From positions 62,001 to 126,000 of the forward strand of contig JAACJK010000174.1 of the NCBI GenBank assembly GCA_013368325.1: 64,000 nt of DNA, given 5' to 3'. The translations under genes were made by a program, and so were the position numbers. This DNA comes from Ephemerocybe angulata (taxonomy: Eukaryota > Basidiomycota > Agaricomycetes > Agaricales > Psathyrellaceae). The notes below the pieces were generated by a model that was not told where the DNA came from, searched no databases, and saw only the letters and a program-made list of their open reading frames with translations. Shown in pieces: positions 9,752 to 21,424 of the stretch (its first letter is position 1; the number at the start of each line of letters is the position of its first letter).

Positions 9752-12700
9752 TCAATCGTCTTCCTCCGCCTCCTCGTCAGCGTCAGCATCGTCACCCACC
9801 TTCCTCCTCTTCACTCCTTTCGCCTTCACTCCTTTCGCCTTCACACCCTTCGCCTTCACACCTTTCGCCTTACCCTTCTTCGCCTTCTCCTTCTCAACCT
9901 CCTTAGAGATCCTTCCAACGACCTCCCTCACCCGCCCACCCAACACCTCCATCTCCTTCTCCACATCCCTCTCCCCCTCCTCTACTTCTCCGCTATCCGC
10001 ACCCGACTCAACCGCCCGGCCCAACTCCGACAAAGCATTCAAAACCCCAATCTCGACACCCCAAACCTCCGTCGGACGTTCAAACGACGCCGTCTCCAAA
10101 ATAAGCGGGATGTCTTTCGTGCGTTCATCTGTTAGTATAGCGTGGAATGCTGGGAGGCCGAGGGTACCCCTAGATAGGGTAAACATTGATAGTCAGCAAA
10201 GAGCCCTAAGTGCGTTCGAAAAACCGACTCGAGTAAAGGGCACTGAAGCGCGCACACAGGCGTAGGTCGATCTGCCCAGATTACCCCCTCGCCCCAGCTT
10301 TCCACCCGAGGCTCATCAACATATCGCACGCATTCGAGACTCGCACTCGTCTTCCCTCCTCTCCCCCGCACAACCCGATCGAGTCGACGACGAACAGACA
10401 TATTGTAAGTCAACGCCGAAGATCGCGTAATTAGCGGCACCAGGAGAGTCAACCCACACCCAGCGTCATGACCCCTGCGCGTGAAAAGCAGACCCGACTC
10501 AATCCAACTCGACCTCGCAATCAACCTCGACTTCAAAAACACCGCCCTCCAATCAAGAAGCGTCGACGTCCACCCAAAGTGCAAGGACAGAGAAAAGCAA
10601 AAGCAAGCCGTGCACAACCACATCCTCAACGTCCAAGGGGATCCCACTCCCCGTCCCCCTGGATCTCCCACCCGGACTCTTCCCCGATACACGCAACGGG
10701 TTTGAAGTTGATCGCAGAAGAAGAAGCAAAGGGGGTCGGGCGACATATGCAAGTAGGTAACGAGGTAGAGGCGCCAGATGAGCCAACCAGATCCAACCTC
10801 CTGACTCCCGTGCGTAAACACTCGACTCGACTCGACTGTTCAACCTCGACGCTGAAGCACGAGAAGAAACAAGCCATCCAACAACCAAGAATTGCACCAA
10901 ACGGGATCGGTTCACAGTGCACGATAGAAGAAGTCATGGGAGCTGGGCACAACCACACGGTCCACAACGTCCAAGAGCCTCTTTCTCTCCTAGCCATCCC
11001 CGAGAACCCCACATCTCCACGACGTACTAAGTCCAAGCGCGCCGGCCCACAGATGAGTCAAGCGCACCACTCAGTTCCTGTCGAACGCGCACACCACGGC
11101 GCTGCCCGCCCACTGTGCATCCGATCGAACGACCCGAGTCCCACAGCGCCATAATGCACGTACGAACGCCGCCGGTAGCGTCCCTCTACCCGCACTCCCC
11201 AACCGAAACGAAACAACCCGAAGCCAATCGAAGGCAGCGAACAAGCTAGCGGCGACGAGAATAGGAGCGAAGCGGAGACGAGAAAAGGGGAAGAGCAAGG
11301 AGAAGAAGATCCGAATAGAAGAAAAGCGAGGAAAGGAAGGAAAACTGGACGACTCACATTCCGATGTTCTCGTGCCGATCCTTCCTCGACCCACACTCCG
11401 AAATCGAATCGTTCAAGTGCATCCCGCAGAGATACTTCAGTCCAATCTCTTCTTCGAAACGTTTCACTAGAAGTAGTGTTAGCGAACCCGATATACCACC
11501 CATAGATCCACAAAGAACCAAAACGAGAACGAAAAGGCATAGAACGAGTAAATAAACGCTAGTCTCGAACGAAGGAGTACCGGAGAACAGGAGCAACGAA
11601 TGACCGCAATCTAAGCAGACAACCTATTGAAAGCGCGACTCACTAACATCCTCCCACCCCTCCCCCGTACTAACATCATACCCCGCCGCATGCGCATGGC
11701 ACGTATCGACACACACCCCGACGCGCGTCTTGTCCTCCACGAGCGCGATGATAGCTGCTATCTGTTTGAAAGAGGATCCGATGACGTTTCCGGCGCCTGC
11801 CTGCAAGGGACGTAGGCAGCAAGTACCGGCGTCAGGCATGGAGGAGATGGCGCGTATGGGAGGTGCGAAGGGGAAGGGCGGAGGGTGAGATAGGGCGGGG
11901 CGTGGGCGGATGGATGGATGGATGGGTGGAACGAGGCGGCGAGAGGCAGAAACAAGTGTGAGTGCGACGGTGCGGGCGGGAGACTCGATGGACGACGCAC
12001 CATGTTCTCCAACACCGTTACGATCCCCTCCGTCTCTTTATGTGCCGCGTTCAAGGAGTCGGCGATATGCTGTATGCTTTCTTCGGGCGTGGCGTTGCCT
12101 ACCGTCGAGCCTGGACTGTAGACGTTGATGCACGAGGAGAAGGATAGAAGTGTGGGGCGGTAAGCTCAAGACGCCGAAAGGGAACGAAGAAGGGAGAAGA
12201 CGCACTGGAAGTTGTAATACTTTAATCCCAACGCCTCGCACCTCCTCAAATCATCAACAAAACAGTCATAGGACTTCGCCCTCTTCGCCCTACACCACGA
12301 GACCCATAATCAGCGCCTTCCCTTCCTTCCCAACCACACACCGCCAAGTCGCGAAAGGGGAGAGGGGACGTACGCGTCAGGGTTCCCGAGATTGACAAGG
12401 TAGTTGCCATGCGGGAGTACATGCTTTGGGTCGTACCCATACTCCTTCATGCGCTCCTTGAAGAGGCGTATGGAGGAGGGGGAGAGCGGGGGGGCTTCCC
12501 ATTTCCGCTGCGATTTGAGGAAGAGGGCGAAGGCGTTTGCGCTGCGGGGTGACGTCGTCGTAGGTCGTCGAAGGAAGGAGAAAAGCGTGAGAGTCTCGCA
12601 AGGGAGCTAGCGGGAGGCAGAGGAACGCACCCGATCGCCGCAGCGTTCAAAACAGCATTCTCGACGCCCCCCGCGGCAGAGACGTGCGCGCCGACCTTCC

Positions 12701-13064
12701 ACGGGCTCTGCACGCGGGGAAGGAACGTCGTCGTGTCCACCCCCTTCGCCTTCTTCGCTATACGCTTGCTTTTTGTAGTGGAGGGTGCGGGAGGGAGGAG
12801 GTTCTGTGTATCGTGTTCGTCGTCGGGGGCTGGCGTTGTGGATTTGGGTGCGGTCGTGGCTGGGCGTTTGCGTTTCTTGGGGGGTGCGGCTGGCGCAGGG
12901 GTGGGGTTATTCGTGGTGGATCTGGTGTAGAAAAAGGTAGACGCACCTAGGTACTCCTCTGCATATTCGTTATACGCGCTTTCCACCTTGACCGACGGCG
13001 CCTTGCCTTCGCTTCTTCGTGTACTTGGTCCCGCCTCAGCCGAAACGACGACCGTGGAGCTCAT
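9752..13064 (-). CDS. Endonuclease IV (Apn1-type AP endonuclease), copy A
   Basis: Eight exons join in frame: 13064..12947, 12889..12631, 12541..12374, 12289..12206, 12115..12001, 11800..11644, 11466..11358 and 10169..9752 (475 residues). The enzyme cuts DNA 5' to abasic sites in base-excision repair and uses three metal ions. Metal-ligand motifs are all present: [58 protein letters not shown] and [11 protein letters not shown]. The N-terminus carries a basic KKRKRP stretch, and the C-terminus has tandem KAKGV repeats, probably nuclear-targeting. An earlier ATG (13103, used by the other copies) is followed by a TAA after nine codons, so the start at 13064 is assigned. The last intron is 1188 nt, very long for this genome. 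Confidence 0.85.
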
Positions 13065-13103
13065 AGCTCGCGCTTAGGCCGTACTTCGTCGTGTCGTCAC
13101 CAT

Positions 13104-13284
13104 CCTCGAGACGGTTAGGAATGTGTAGGGTCGGAAAGATAGAGAAAAGGGTCGGTAGAGGGATGCCAGCATGGAATCGCGGAACAAGGAGCTGGGCGTC
13201 TGTGACGCGCTGATACAGCGGCCGAGATGCCGAACTCAGTTTCCCACGCACCGATTGGCGCTTTGCGAACACTATGGATACTGA
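13104..13284 (-). promoter_or_regulatory. Conserved upstream region of Apn1 copy A
   Basis: This stretch is closely matched upstream of Apn1 copy B (about 20827-21008) and more loosely upstream of copy C (42355-42540). The A/B match ends abruptly at ...gcgaacactatggata, which marks the boundary of the duplicated unit. No TATA box was identified. Confidence 0.4.
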
Positions 13285-13475
13285 CATCCCTGTGGATGCC
13301 AAAGGAGAGCAAAACTGAGGACCTCCTCCTCTGTTCCTACCCCCCGTCGAACTGAGAGGACCTGTGCATGGGATCTGCGTCCACACAGTTTCTTTCTCTT
13401 ACACCGCTCCGTATGACCCCTTCTTTACTACTTCGGAAACGTGTTGCTGAAGTACGTGAGTTGAAAACCCGCCCT
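13285..13475 (+). pseudogene. Relic of a protein-kinase C-terminal fragment, copy 1
   Basis: It matches 33897-33950 and 34240-34335 in the second copy. The kinase-like peptide PYDPF...YYFGNVLLK is recognisable, but an internal deletion removes several codons present in the second copy. Only a short remnant is left, so this is not functional. Confidence 0.4.
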
Positions 13476-13567
13476 TTGTAGCATTTGCATTATTTCTAAT
13501 TTCTAAAACTGAAAGAACCGCTGGCTACATTGGGAATGAGAAGTCCTGCGGAGCGCTTAGCCGGCGC

Positions 13568-14308
13568 TTAAACCCACGTGGTGTACATCCAAAGTGTATT
13601 AATATCCTCCTTTCCCTCCCCCGTAAACGACCAGAACTTAGCGCCATCCGTCAACACATCCATCGCCTTCTGATTCGTCCCAACATAAAGCCTCTTGATG
13701 TCCTCAATCGATTTCAATTTAATCGTCTCTCCTTTGTTCAATTGAATCGCATCTTTGATTTTCTTCTTAATCTTGGCACCCGTGTCGTTCTCCCCGACCT
13801 GGATACGGACTGAGGCCCCTTTATCCCGCCTAACTTCAACCTGCATGGTCTTGCCAAGCCCAAACACCCGGGCTTCGAGGTCGGCCGGCGCGCGGCCGTC
13901 GATGGCGTCGGCCAGAGCCAGAGCGCGCGCCGTGTGCTTGTGCGCGGGGACGGCCCCCTCGAGGAACGCGCGGAGCGAGTGTTGGAACGGGACGTTGACG
14001 TAGTCTCGAGCGTCGTACAAGCCGTCGCGAGAGTCAAACTCCTGGTAGTCCTGCAGGGGTTCAACCGAATCCGAATCCAATCGTTAATCAGCATGATAAA
14101 ACTTGAACACGCCTCCGAGTCGTATTATCGCAGATGAACAAACAGAGCGACTTACGAAGTGCGCCGCACTGGCCAGTGCTACGAGCCCCGCCAGAAGGAG
14201 GCCTACATAGGTAATGTGTGGAATAGCATCGAGTATTGAGTTAAGGGGGTGGATAGGTGGAGTGGAGCGGGTTTCAAGGTCGGAGGCATGTGGCACTGCG
14301 ATCGCCAC
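13568..14308 (-). CDS. Secreted-type protein with possible ubiquitin-like C-terminus, copy 1
   Basis: Exon 2 (14050..13568) is open and closely matches the second copy at 34765..35259. It has an ARDYVNVPFQHSLRAFLEGA block near its start and a tail reading MQVEVRR, then VGENDTGAKIKKKIKDAI. That pattern resembles the first strands and helix of ubiquitin (MQ..V, DT...K.KI.D); the fold is my inference. Exon 1 should code for the signal peptide (LLLAGLVALASAAHF, ending at 14156). Here one G is missing relative to copy 2, so the normal start codon is out of frame. The frame instead opens upstream at an ATG at 14308, adding about 30 residues before the hydrophobic helix. Secretion of this copy is doubtful. 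Confidence 0.55.
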
Positions 14309-14681
14309 CTGGCATGATGACGCGGATGCCAGTTTGCGTGGCTCTTCGACGGCTCTTTAATCCCCCCAAATTCCAATCACCTAAGGCTAGCGTCTGTTCT
14401 TCGGGCTGTCTCCTGGATCTCCCGTGAAATGCCGAGTGTCTGGGTCTAATTATGTATAACTAAATAATTAACCGATGGTCACCATCTGCCACCATCTAAT
14501 TCTGACACGATCAAAGATCGAATGCGATAATCAGAGATTAGCATTGCGGTTTCCCTGTGGATTAATCAATGTTCCATCACCCCTGAGTAGTATAGTAATA
14601 GCACGTGGGGCTGGCTCTATAAAGAGCAGCGAAAACACGTCTGGAAGGTCTCCACCAACACCCACCCTCGACTGCACAAAG

Positions 14682-15234
14682 ATGAAAGTAACCATCCCCT
14701 CCATTCTCCTGGGAATGCTCTCCCTGTCCACTTGCGCATTTGCGTACCTGGTATGCCGCATTTCAACCTGACTCCGCTACACGATCCACTAATGCTGTTA
14801 CTTCACAGGACTACAACGAACTGGATGCTCGAGACTATGCCGACAGTCTGCCCGTGGAACGCAACACCGTCGAAGTTCCTTTCCAGCACTCCCTTCGCTC
14901 CTTCCTTGAAGGGGCCGCTGCCGCCTACCAGCGCGCCCTGGACGACCACGACGACCTACTCGAAGCCCGTGCCAATGAAAAGACCCATGTCTTTGCCGTC
15001 ATCCACCCTTTCTGGAATGGAAAGCCGGTGGCAGGCGAAGCAAAGAAACTAAAGGAAATAGGGGGGCAATCTCCCAGAAGTTGGACTGCCAAAGACGCGC
15101 GAGATTACATACTGCCGAGCACCTTACACAAAGCTACGTGCAAGTTCCGCCGCGGCGCGATCTACAATGAAGAGATTTTATCGTTGCAAAACGTCGAGGA
15201 CGGCGAAATAATTATACTCGATTGCCACAAGTAG
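14682..15234 (+). CDS. Small secreted protein, 164 residues, copy 1
   Basis: Exons 14682..14750 and 14809..15234 join in phase 0 (58-nt intron). MKVTIPSILLGMLSLSTC and the residues after it form a clear signal peptide. The mature protein starts around DYNELDARDYAD and has an EVPFQHSLRSFLEGAAAAYQ block shared with the divergent neighbour at 13568, so the two are distant paralogues. The tail ILSLQNVEDGEIIILDCHK resembles the last strand of a beta-grasp domain, but this is weak. A TATA box (ctctataaagag) lies about 65 bp upstream. Two cysteines lie near the C-terminus. Function unknown; it could be a secreted effector-like protein. Confidence 0.7.
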
Positions 15235-16260
15235 TTCCCTCCCAGCAACGGCTACTTCCAGCAGTTCCCTCCTAGCGACCACACGCATAGTGTTTTCCTA
15301 TATAGATTATCTACTTTCTTGAATAGTTAATGTATCTTCTGCGTATGTTGCTTCGATTCTTTGATTCTATGATGAAGCTTGTCCCGTTCAAGTACGCACT
15401 ATCCGTGATTGTAAAGATTAGGGTTTAGGGCGAGTGAGTGACTTGGTGTACGTCGCCAACGACGGCGACGGAGACTCGATCTGCCCTCATCGTGCCTCAA
15501 ACTCTACCAGATACGCTGATCGTAGTCGCGCAAGATGAACCTTGGTCACGCACCATACATATGCGTACGGCGCCCCCAGCATCTTCGACCCCAGCACCAG
15601 TGGTTGTGCCTCAAGGTGCGACCGTTCTGCATGACGCCAGTGAGGACATATACTAATCCGGGATATGTGCCTGGTTATGTTAGCCTTTAGGTGCCTTCTG
15701 TTAGTGGATTCCTTTGAGTCGGTTCGGTACACATGGCGAGTGGACTTCGGTAGGTCCGTGGTCGAATGATTCTCGCTCGTTCGTCTATTCGTTTTGTCTA
15801 CCCACCCATTCCCTCGTCTCTTCATCCACTTCGGTTTCCCTCTTCACGCTCTGCTGGTCGATCTCGGAAGACAAACTCGATCACGTCCATAAGGAGGAAT
15901 ATGTGGGATGGATAATACGAACCTTTAGTTGTTCAAGATTGATCGTGAAGCGGGGATAGCTGTTCGTTCCTTCCTCCATCTACATTTATCTCGATAGACC
16001 GTTCGGCCATCTACCTATTTCGTTGCCTTCGATTCGGTTTTGTACCTTTGACCAAGTTTACTAGAATTCCAAACTCGAGCTCGTGATATGTCCACCACCT
16101 TGATGACTTTGTAATATCCGTTCTAAGATGGATACACGCCTTAAATCTTTCTAGTAATCTGATTGAGGGGTACTCTGGATAGTGGTTGGTCAACAGGTCG
16201 GAAGGTCGAGGTCGGTATCTTCATGGGCGGGAATTGGGCTTTCGGTTGAGGCAGGGCCGA
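15235..16260. other. Intergenic, no gene seen
   Basis: Almost identical to 37023-38048. Short frames are present, but identity extends equally through all positions, so conservation says nothing about coding here. Confidence 0.4.
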
Positions 16261-16561
16261 CTGTAGTTCGTGCAAAGCACGGTAAGCACTGTGATGGCTT
16301 TGCGCAATTTGTGCTTGCGAAGCTCTTGTTTTGCGCGGCGATTTGCACCGCCACAGCCGGCCGCGTGCTTTGTGCGCTACCCAGGTGAGTTTGTCAAAGC
16401 CCAGTGTTCATTCATCCAAGATTTATGAGCTTTGGATTTGCGTGCATTGTACATGACCTTTCAAACGCGTCCACAGGATCATGAGGTATATAACCGCCCT
16501 GCTCAAGCGCAGACTTCCCAACACAACCCACCTCTACTCCATACTCAGTACATCAACCGCC
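16261..16561 (+). promoter_or_regulatory. Orphan-family promoter module, copy 2
   Basis: It contains gtgcaaagcacgg, ggctttgcgcaatttgtgct, gtgctttgtgcgc and caaagcccagtgttcattca, then the TATA box aggtatataacc (about 16483) 70-80 bp before the start codon at 16562. The same order of motifs is found on the minus strand at 59.6-59.96 kb. Confidence 0.6.
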
Positions 16562-17098
16562 ATGGCCACTATCACCGCCATTAACCAGCCAGTCGTAAAC
16601 GAGCTCGCCAGATCCCTCGCATGGAAATTCGCTGAGACCAAATGGCTAGAAGTCGACCCCCAAGTCGCCCTCGCCATCGCCCTCAATGACCGCTCGCATA
16701 GTGTCATCACCGCCGCCCGTACAAGGACGGTCGCGAATGTCGCGGCGAGGGTGTGGCATGAGCTTCCTCCCCGGTGCAAGGAGGATTTCAGGAGGCGTGT
16801 GTGGGTGAGGGCAGCGGAGCTGCTGAAGCAGGCTTTGGATGGGAAAGCGGGTGTCGACGAGATAAGGATTAGGGCGTATCTTGTTGCGGAGCTGAGGAGG
16901 GTAGGGATTGTGGAGACGGAGGTGTTGGAGCAGGCGATGAGCTATGTGGAAATGAGGGGTGCGGGTGCGCGGCAGCTGTATCTGGGCATTTGTGGCGAGA
17001 TGTGGAAGAGGAGTGTGAATGATCCGGAGCAGAGGATCCAGGATGAGCAGGGGGTGCGTGAGGTCTGTGATGAGCTGTGGATTAAGGCGGGGTTGTAG
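16562..17098 (+). CDS. Orphan ~180-residue family protein, copy 2
   Basis: Single exon, 178 residues. The start at 16562 (gccATGgcc) is preferred over the in-frame ATG at 16481, which overlaps the TATA box. Family blocks: TRTVANVAARVWHEL, RIRAYLVAELRRVGI, LYLGICGEMWKR and the C-terminal VCDELWIKAGL. It differs from the copy at 38351 by only a few bases (two amino-acid changes seen: G/D in ICxEM and Q/E before RIQDE). Probably helical and cytosolic; function unknown. Confidence 0.7.
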   Translation: MATITAINQPVVNELARSLAWKFAETKWLEVDPQVALAIALNDRSHSVITAARTRTVANVAARVWHELPPRCKEDFRRRVWVRAAELLKQALDGKAGVDEIRIRAYLVAELRRVGIVETEVLEQAMSYVEMRGAGARQLYLGICGEMWKRSVNDPEQRIQDEQGVREVCDELWIKAGL

Positions 17099-17560
17099 CT
17101 CCGCCTTGTGTAATGGGGAGATTGACTTCTTTCGGACCTGCTGATACTTATTCTTGTTGACTTCTGGGGTGGGAACTAATTAATGTCTTGTCGATATTAT
17201 ACAAGTTGGGCATTCAATCAGCCTGTATTATGCTGCTAGAGTTGTGAACACTCACCCTGATACAGTGAGCGTATATATATACAAGATCCTGCCTCGCTTC
17301 GCTTCGGCGACTGGTTGACTCGCGAAACATAACGAGAGGTATGGGCGACATCATCCTGCGACCATTCATCCCCAACTCACCCGTCTGTCTGACATTTCAA
17401 GACTACGGTACCCCCCTCTGGTTATCAAACACGTTTAGGACACAGGGCTATGGGCTCCAGCGAGGGGCGCTGTCGATTCTGTGGTACACTGCAGAACCTT
17501 TGGGAAACAAGGTCGTGATCGAACTACCGCCCATCTCCCATATTACATGGAATACCACTA
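17099..17560. other. Spacer after orphan gene copy 2
   Basis: No gene. The near-identical block ends here, near 17340. Beyond it, similarity to 39120-39310 continues with indels. Confidence 0.4.
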
Positions 17561-17562
17561 TG

Positions 17563-17900
17563 TCATCGACCCTCATCCACAGTCGGAATGCTAGCGAGTA
17601 CCAAGCACACGAACAGACTCACCACAGTGAAAGGCCGCACCCGCACAACCGCTCTCAGCACAGCACCCCCAAGGATAACCCCAAAATCACCATAATCATC
17701 ATCGCCACACACACATAGCGCCTCATAAACGGATCGCAGTTTTCCTGCACATTGATCAAAGACCCTACCCACGTGTTCGGGGGAGCAAAGGTCGGCGCAG
17801 GGTCGCGCTCGCGGGAACACAACAAGCCTCTTATACATACGCCCTCGCCTCACCACGGGCCTAGAGATATGCATCTCCGAAATACCACGCTGGGGACACG
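17563..17900 (-). pseudogene. Relic of the small signal-peptide gene, copy 2
   Basis: It corresponds to the second exon of the 7728-8022 gene: a tgtgcag acceptor followed by a frame with CGDDDYGDFGVILGGAV and VRPFTVVSLFVCLVLASIP. A TATA-like gtatgtataagag lies where the promoter should be. The signal-peptide exon is not recognisable and the phase-0 splice gives a different, early-terminating frame, so it is probably not functional. Confidence 0.35.
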
Positions 17901-18067
17901 AGAGGGAGAGCCGCAGGTGCCGCACTCCTCCGCCGCAGCTTGTACACGGGTTTGCTGCCATCCTCCCGAGCCGAGTATCGAATAAGTCAGAGACCGACAC
18001 TCGGTGAGCGAGGTTCCTCCGTCATCGAACTGACCACCTAACTCCGACGCAAAGTATAACACCATTC

Positions 18068-20826
18068 TCAATCCGCCTCATCAACTTCCTCGTCGACTTC
18101 GCTCGTCTTTCTTCGCTTCACACCCTTCGCCTTCACCTTTACACCTTTCGCCTTCTTCCCCATCTCCACCTCCTTAGATATCCTCCCAACAACCTCCCTA
18201 ACCCGTCCACCCAACACCTCCATCTCCCTGTCTACATTCATCGTCTCCTTCTTCCCTATATCCCCCTTCCCTATATCCCCCATCTCCCCTTCCTCCCTCT
18301 CCCCCTTCTCCTCCACTACGTCCCTGCTATCAGCACCCGACTCAACCGCCCGAGCCAGCCCCGAAAGCGCGTTCAGAACTCCAATCTCCACGCCCCACAC
18401 CTCCGTCGGACGCTCAAACGACGCCGTCTCCAAAATAAGCGGGATATCCTTCGTGCGCTCGTCAGTTAGTATTGCGTGGAATGCTGGGAGGCCGAGCGTT
18501 CCCCTAGATCATAATGGGTTAAAGTTAGTTAGCGAGCTGTTCCAAGAGATGGACAAAGATAAAGAGAGATATCGCAGGCCGCAGATGGCGAGGATAGTGT
18601 TATAGTTCGATGGCTCAGACTGGACTCGACGAAGGAACGACGTCTGGGAGCAAAGCAGAGCACGAAGGCGGTGAGGGTCGTTCTGCAGGATGAAGAAACA
18701 GAACACGAGCGCCCGACTGAGAGCGTAAGCCACAACGCGCTGGATAATCGATGCCCAGCGCCGAACACAGCGTACGTCGACGACACACACACACGACACT
18801 TCACAGAATGGGGAGGGCTGCGGGAGAGCGAGCGAAGGTACGCAACTGGGATGGCCAAGATCCACTATATGACTCCTCTTTTCTCCTCCCTATCCTCTAA
18901 CTGTGCCGGACTGTGGTCACGGCGCCCCACCCCCGAACGAAGGTCCCGCGCACCATAATGCATGAATCCAAACTCGCTCCGAACCAAGTCGATAAATACA
19001 GAAGAAGAGAAAAGAGAAAGGAAGGCAGGACGACTCACATCCCGATATTCTCATGCCGGTCCCGCCTCGACCCACACTCAGTCTTAGAATCGTTCAAGTG
19101 CATCCCGCAGAGATACTTGAGCCCGATCTCTTCCTCGAAGCGTTTCACTAGAGACAGTGTCAGTATACCCTGCGGTAGATTCACAACGACCGAAAGCGAC
19201 GAGGGAAGGGGTGGAAATGAGCAGATAAAAGCCAGCATCGAGCGAGAAAGTAGTGTAGAAGTAGCTTAGAGCCCGAGCACCGAAGCACCGACCCCGGACA
19301 CCCCCTCACTGAACGAACATCCAACCAAGTACCCAACTCGAAACAAAGACGAACGACCCATCCATCCGAAGAAAAGCGCGACTCACTAACATCCTCCCAC
19401 CCCTCCCCCGTACTAACATCATACCCCGCTGCATGCGCATGGCACGTATCGACACATACACCGACACGGGACTTGTCCTCTACGAGCGCGATGATAGCTG
19501 CTATCTGTTTGAAAGAAGAGCCAATGACGTTCCCTGCGCCAGCCTGCGGTGAATAGAATAGCACAAGGGGGAGGAGCGTGGGTGGATGGATGGAATGAGG
19601 CATGGCGAAGCGGAGCGGATGGAGGTGTGAGTGCAGTGTTGCGTATGAGGGCAAGGCAGGAAGAGCGGCGCACCATATTCTCTAACACCGTAACGATTCC
19701 CTCCGTCTCCCTATGCGCCGCGTTCAGGGAGTCCGCGATATGCTGGATGCTCTCTTCCGCCGTGGCATTCCCTACTGTTGATCCTGGACTTCAGACATCG
19801 GCATACGAGGCGGAAGATGGAGGGCGGTAAGCTCGACGGGCTGAAGGAATGGATGAGTAGACGAGAAGAATACGCACTGGAAGTTATAGTACTTCAACCC
19901 CAAGGCCTCACACCGCCTCAGATCATCAACAAAACACTCATACGACTTCGCCCTCTTGTCCCTACCCAACACCCACAATCAGTATCCCCTCTCCAAGCCC
20001 AACATCGACAAGGGGACAAACGGACGTACCCGTCGGGATTCCCGAGATTGACAAGGTAATTCCCATGCGGGAGAACATGCTTGGGATCATACCCATACTC
20101 TTGCATACGCTCCTTGAAGAGGCGTATGGAGGATGAGGAAAGTTGGGGGGCTTCCCATTTCCGTTGGGACTTGAGGAAGAGGGCGAAGGCGTTGGCGCTG
20201 AACGAGGACGTCGTCGTGGGTCGTCATAGGTCGTCATAGGAAGGTCGCAAAGGAGGGAGGGAAAGATGGAGCGAAGAAAGAAGGGAGGAGGGGAGGAACG
20301 AAGGAAGGAAGGGAGGGGAAAGCAAGCGTGAGAGTCCGTTAGGCAGACGAGCGGGGAGAGACGTACCCGATCGCCGCAGCGTTCAAAACGGCGTTCTCGA
20401 CGCCTCCCGCGGCACTGACGTGCGCGCCGACCTTCCACGGACTCTGCACGCGGGGCAGGAACGTCCCTACATCTACCTCCTTCACCTTCTTCGTTGTGCG
20501 TTTGCTTTTCGTAGATGTCGGTGCTGGAGGGAGGAGGTTCTGCGTGTCGTGTTCGTCGTCGGGCTCTGGAGTCGCGGCTTTGGTTGTGGATGTGCGTTTG
20601 CGTTTCTTCGTTGGAGGTGCTGGGACACCAGAGGCGTGGTTCGTGGGTAGACTTTGGTAAAAAGGTGTGGGGCGGACGTACCTAGGTATTCTTCTGCATA
20701 TTGGTTGAACACGCTTTCCACCTGGACCGTGCCCTGGCTTTCAGTTCTTCGTGTACTCGGTCCCGCCTCAGCCGAAACGACGCCCGTAGAGCTCATAGCT
20801 CGCGTACTCCGTCGCGTGGTCACCAT
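18068..20826 (-). CDS. Endonuclease IV (Apn1-type AP endonuclease), copy B
   Basis: Eight exons join in frame: 20826..20682, 20619..20367, 20197..20030, 19961..19878, 19788..19674, 19543..19387, 19147..19039 and 18503..18068 (488 residues). It begins [13 protein letters not shown]. All metal-binding motifs of endonuclease IV are present ([62 protein letters not shown]). The C-terminal tail differs from copies A and C: it has an extra acidic/[12 protein letters not shown] stretch and fewer KGVK repeats. The acceptor before exon 5 ends in AAG instead of CAG, which may lower splicing efficiency. The last intron is 535 nt. It should act in nuclear base-excision repair if expressed. Confidence 0.82.
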
Positions 20827-21424
20827 TCTCGAGACTTTCGACAATGCGTACGGTCGGAAAGATAGAGACAAAGATCGGTAGAGGGACGCGAGCATGAAGT
20901 CGCGGAACAAGGAGCTGGGCGCCTGTGACGCGAGCGCTGACACGTCGGCCGAGATGCCGAACTCAGTTTCCCACGCACCGATTGGCGCTTTGCGAACACT
21001 ATGGATATCCTAGCGGCGCCGCTTCGCATCGCCAGTCCCCGACTCTCAGGATCAATTATGTTGCTCTCGTGTAGACAACGTGTAGACTCTATGATTCCGC
21101 AAATTATCTTCACATAGTTCCTGGTAAGATGATATAAGGGGCCGGGCTTGAAGCAATAGGTTACACGGAGTGATAAATGCACAGCTCGCAACGCTCAAGA
21201 AACAGGATAGAGTGATGCACATCTGAGGACTTCTGCAGGCTTGCAGGGCTTGAAACTAAACTACCACCAACCTTCCTCCACAATCGCCACTCCTTCTTGG
21301 AGTCATCTTCGTCCCAAGGGTGCTCCGGGGTTCACATCGAACACCTAGGGTCGGAAAAGTTGAGACGGCCATATTATTTGGACTACCTAACTAACGTAAT
21401 CAGGGGTATTACTATAAATAGCAA
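20827..21424. other. Apn1 copy B upstream region and left flank of the transposon nest
   Basis: Up to 21008 the sequence matches the upstream region of Apn1 copy A. There the match breaks, and the continuation is found only at about 33897. An AGTCCCCGACTC motif at about 21034-21045 is the exact inverted counterpart of GAGTCGGGGACT at 33887-33898. Confidence 0.5.

Larger units (their letters stand above)
14073..17345. repeat. Duplicated segment, copy 1 (match at 35.3-39.1 kb)
   Basis: From about 14291 to 17340 the sequence matches 36073-39120 almost base for base at an offset of 21,788-21,789, including intergenic DNA and the genes at 14682 and 16562. Differences seen are a handful of single bases and one extra T near 37580. 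Outside this block the similarity falls and indels appear. Confidence 0.85.

Noticed and set aside
10468..11154. 228-codon open frame on the plus strand inside Apn1 copy A
   Set aside because: It lies within the 1188-nt last intron, has low-complexity Pro/Arg/His composition and no recognisable pattern. The equivalents in copies B and C do not keep it.
16481..16561. In-frame ATG upstream of the orphan gene as the true start (same at 38270)
   Set aside because: This ATG directly overlaps the TATA box aggtatataacc. The start after gcc at 16562 has a better context and matches the other copies.
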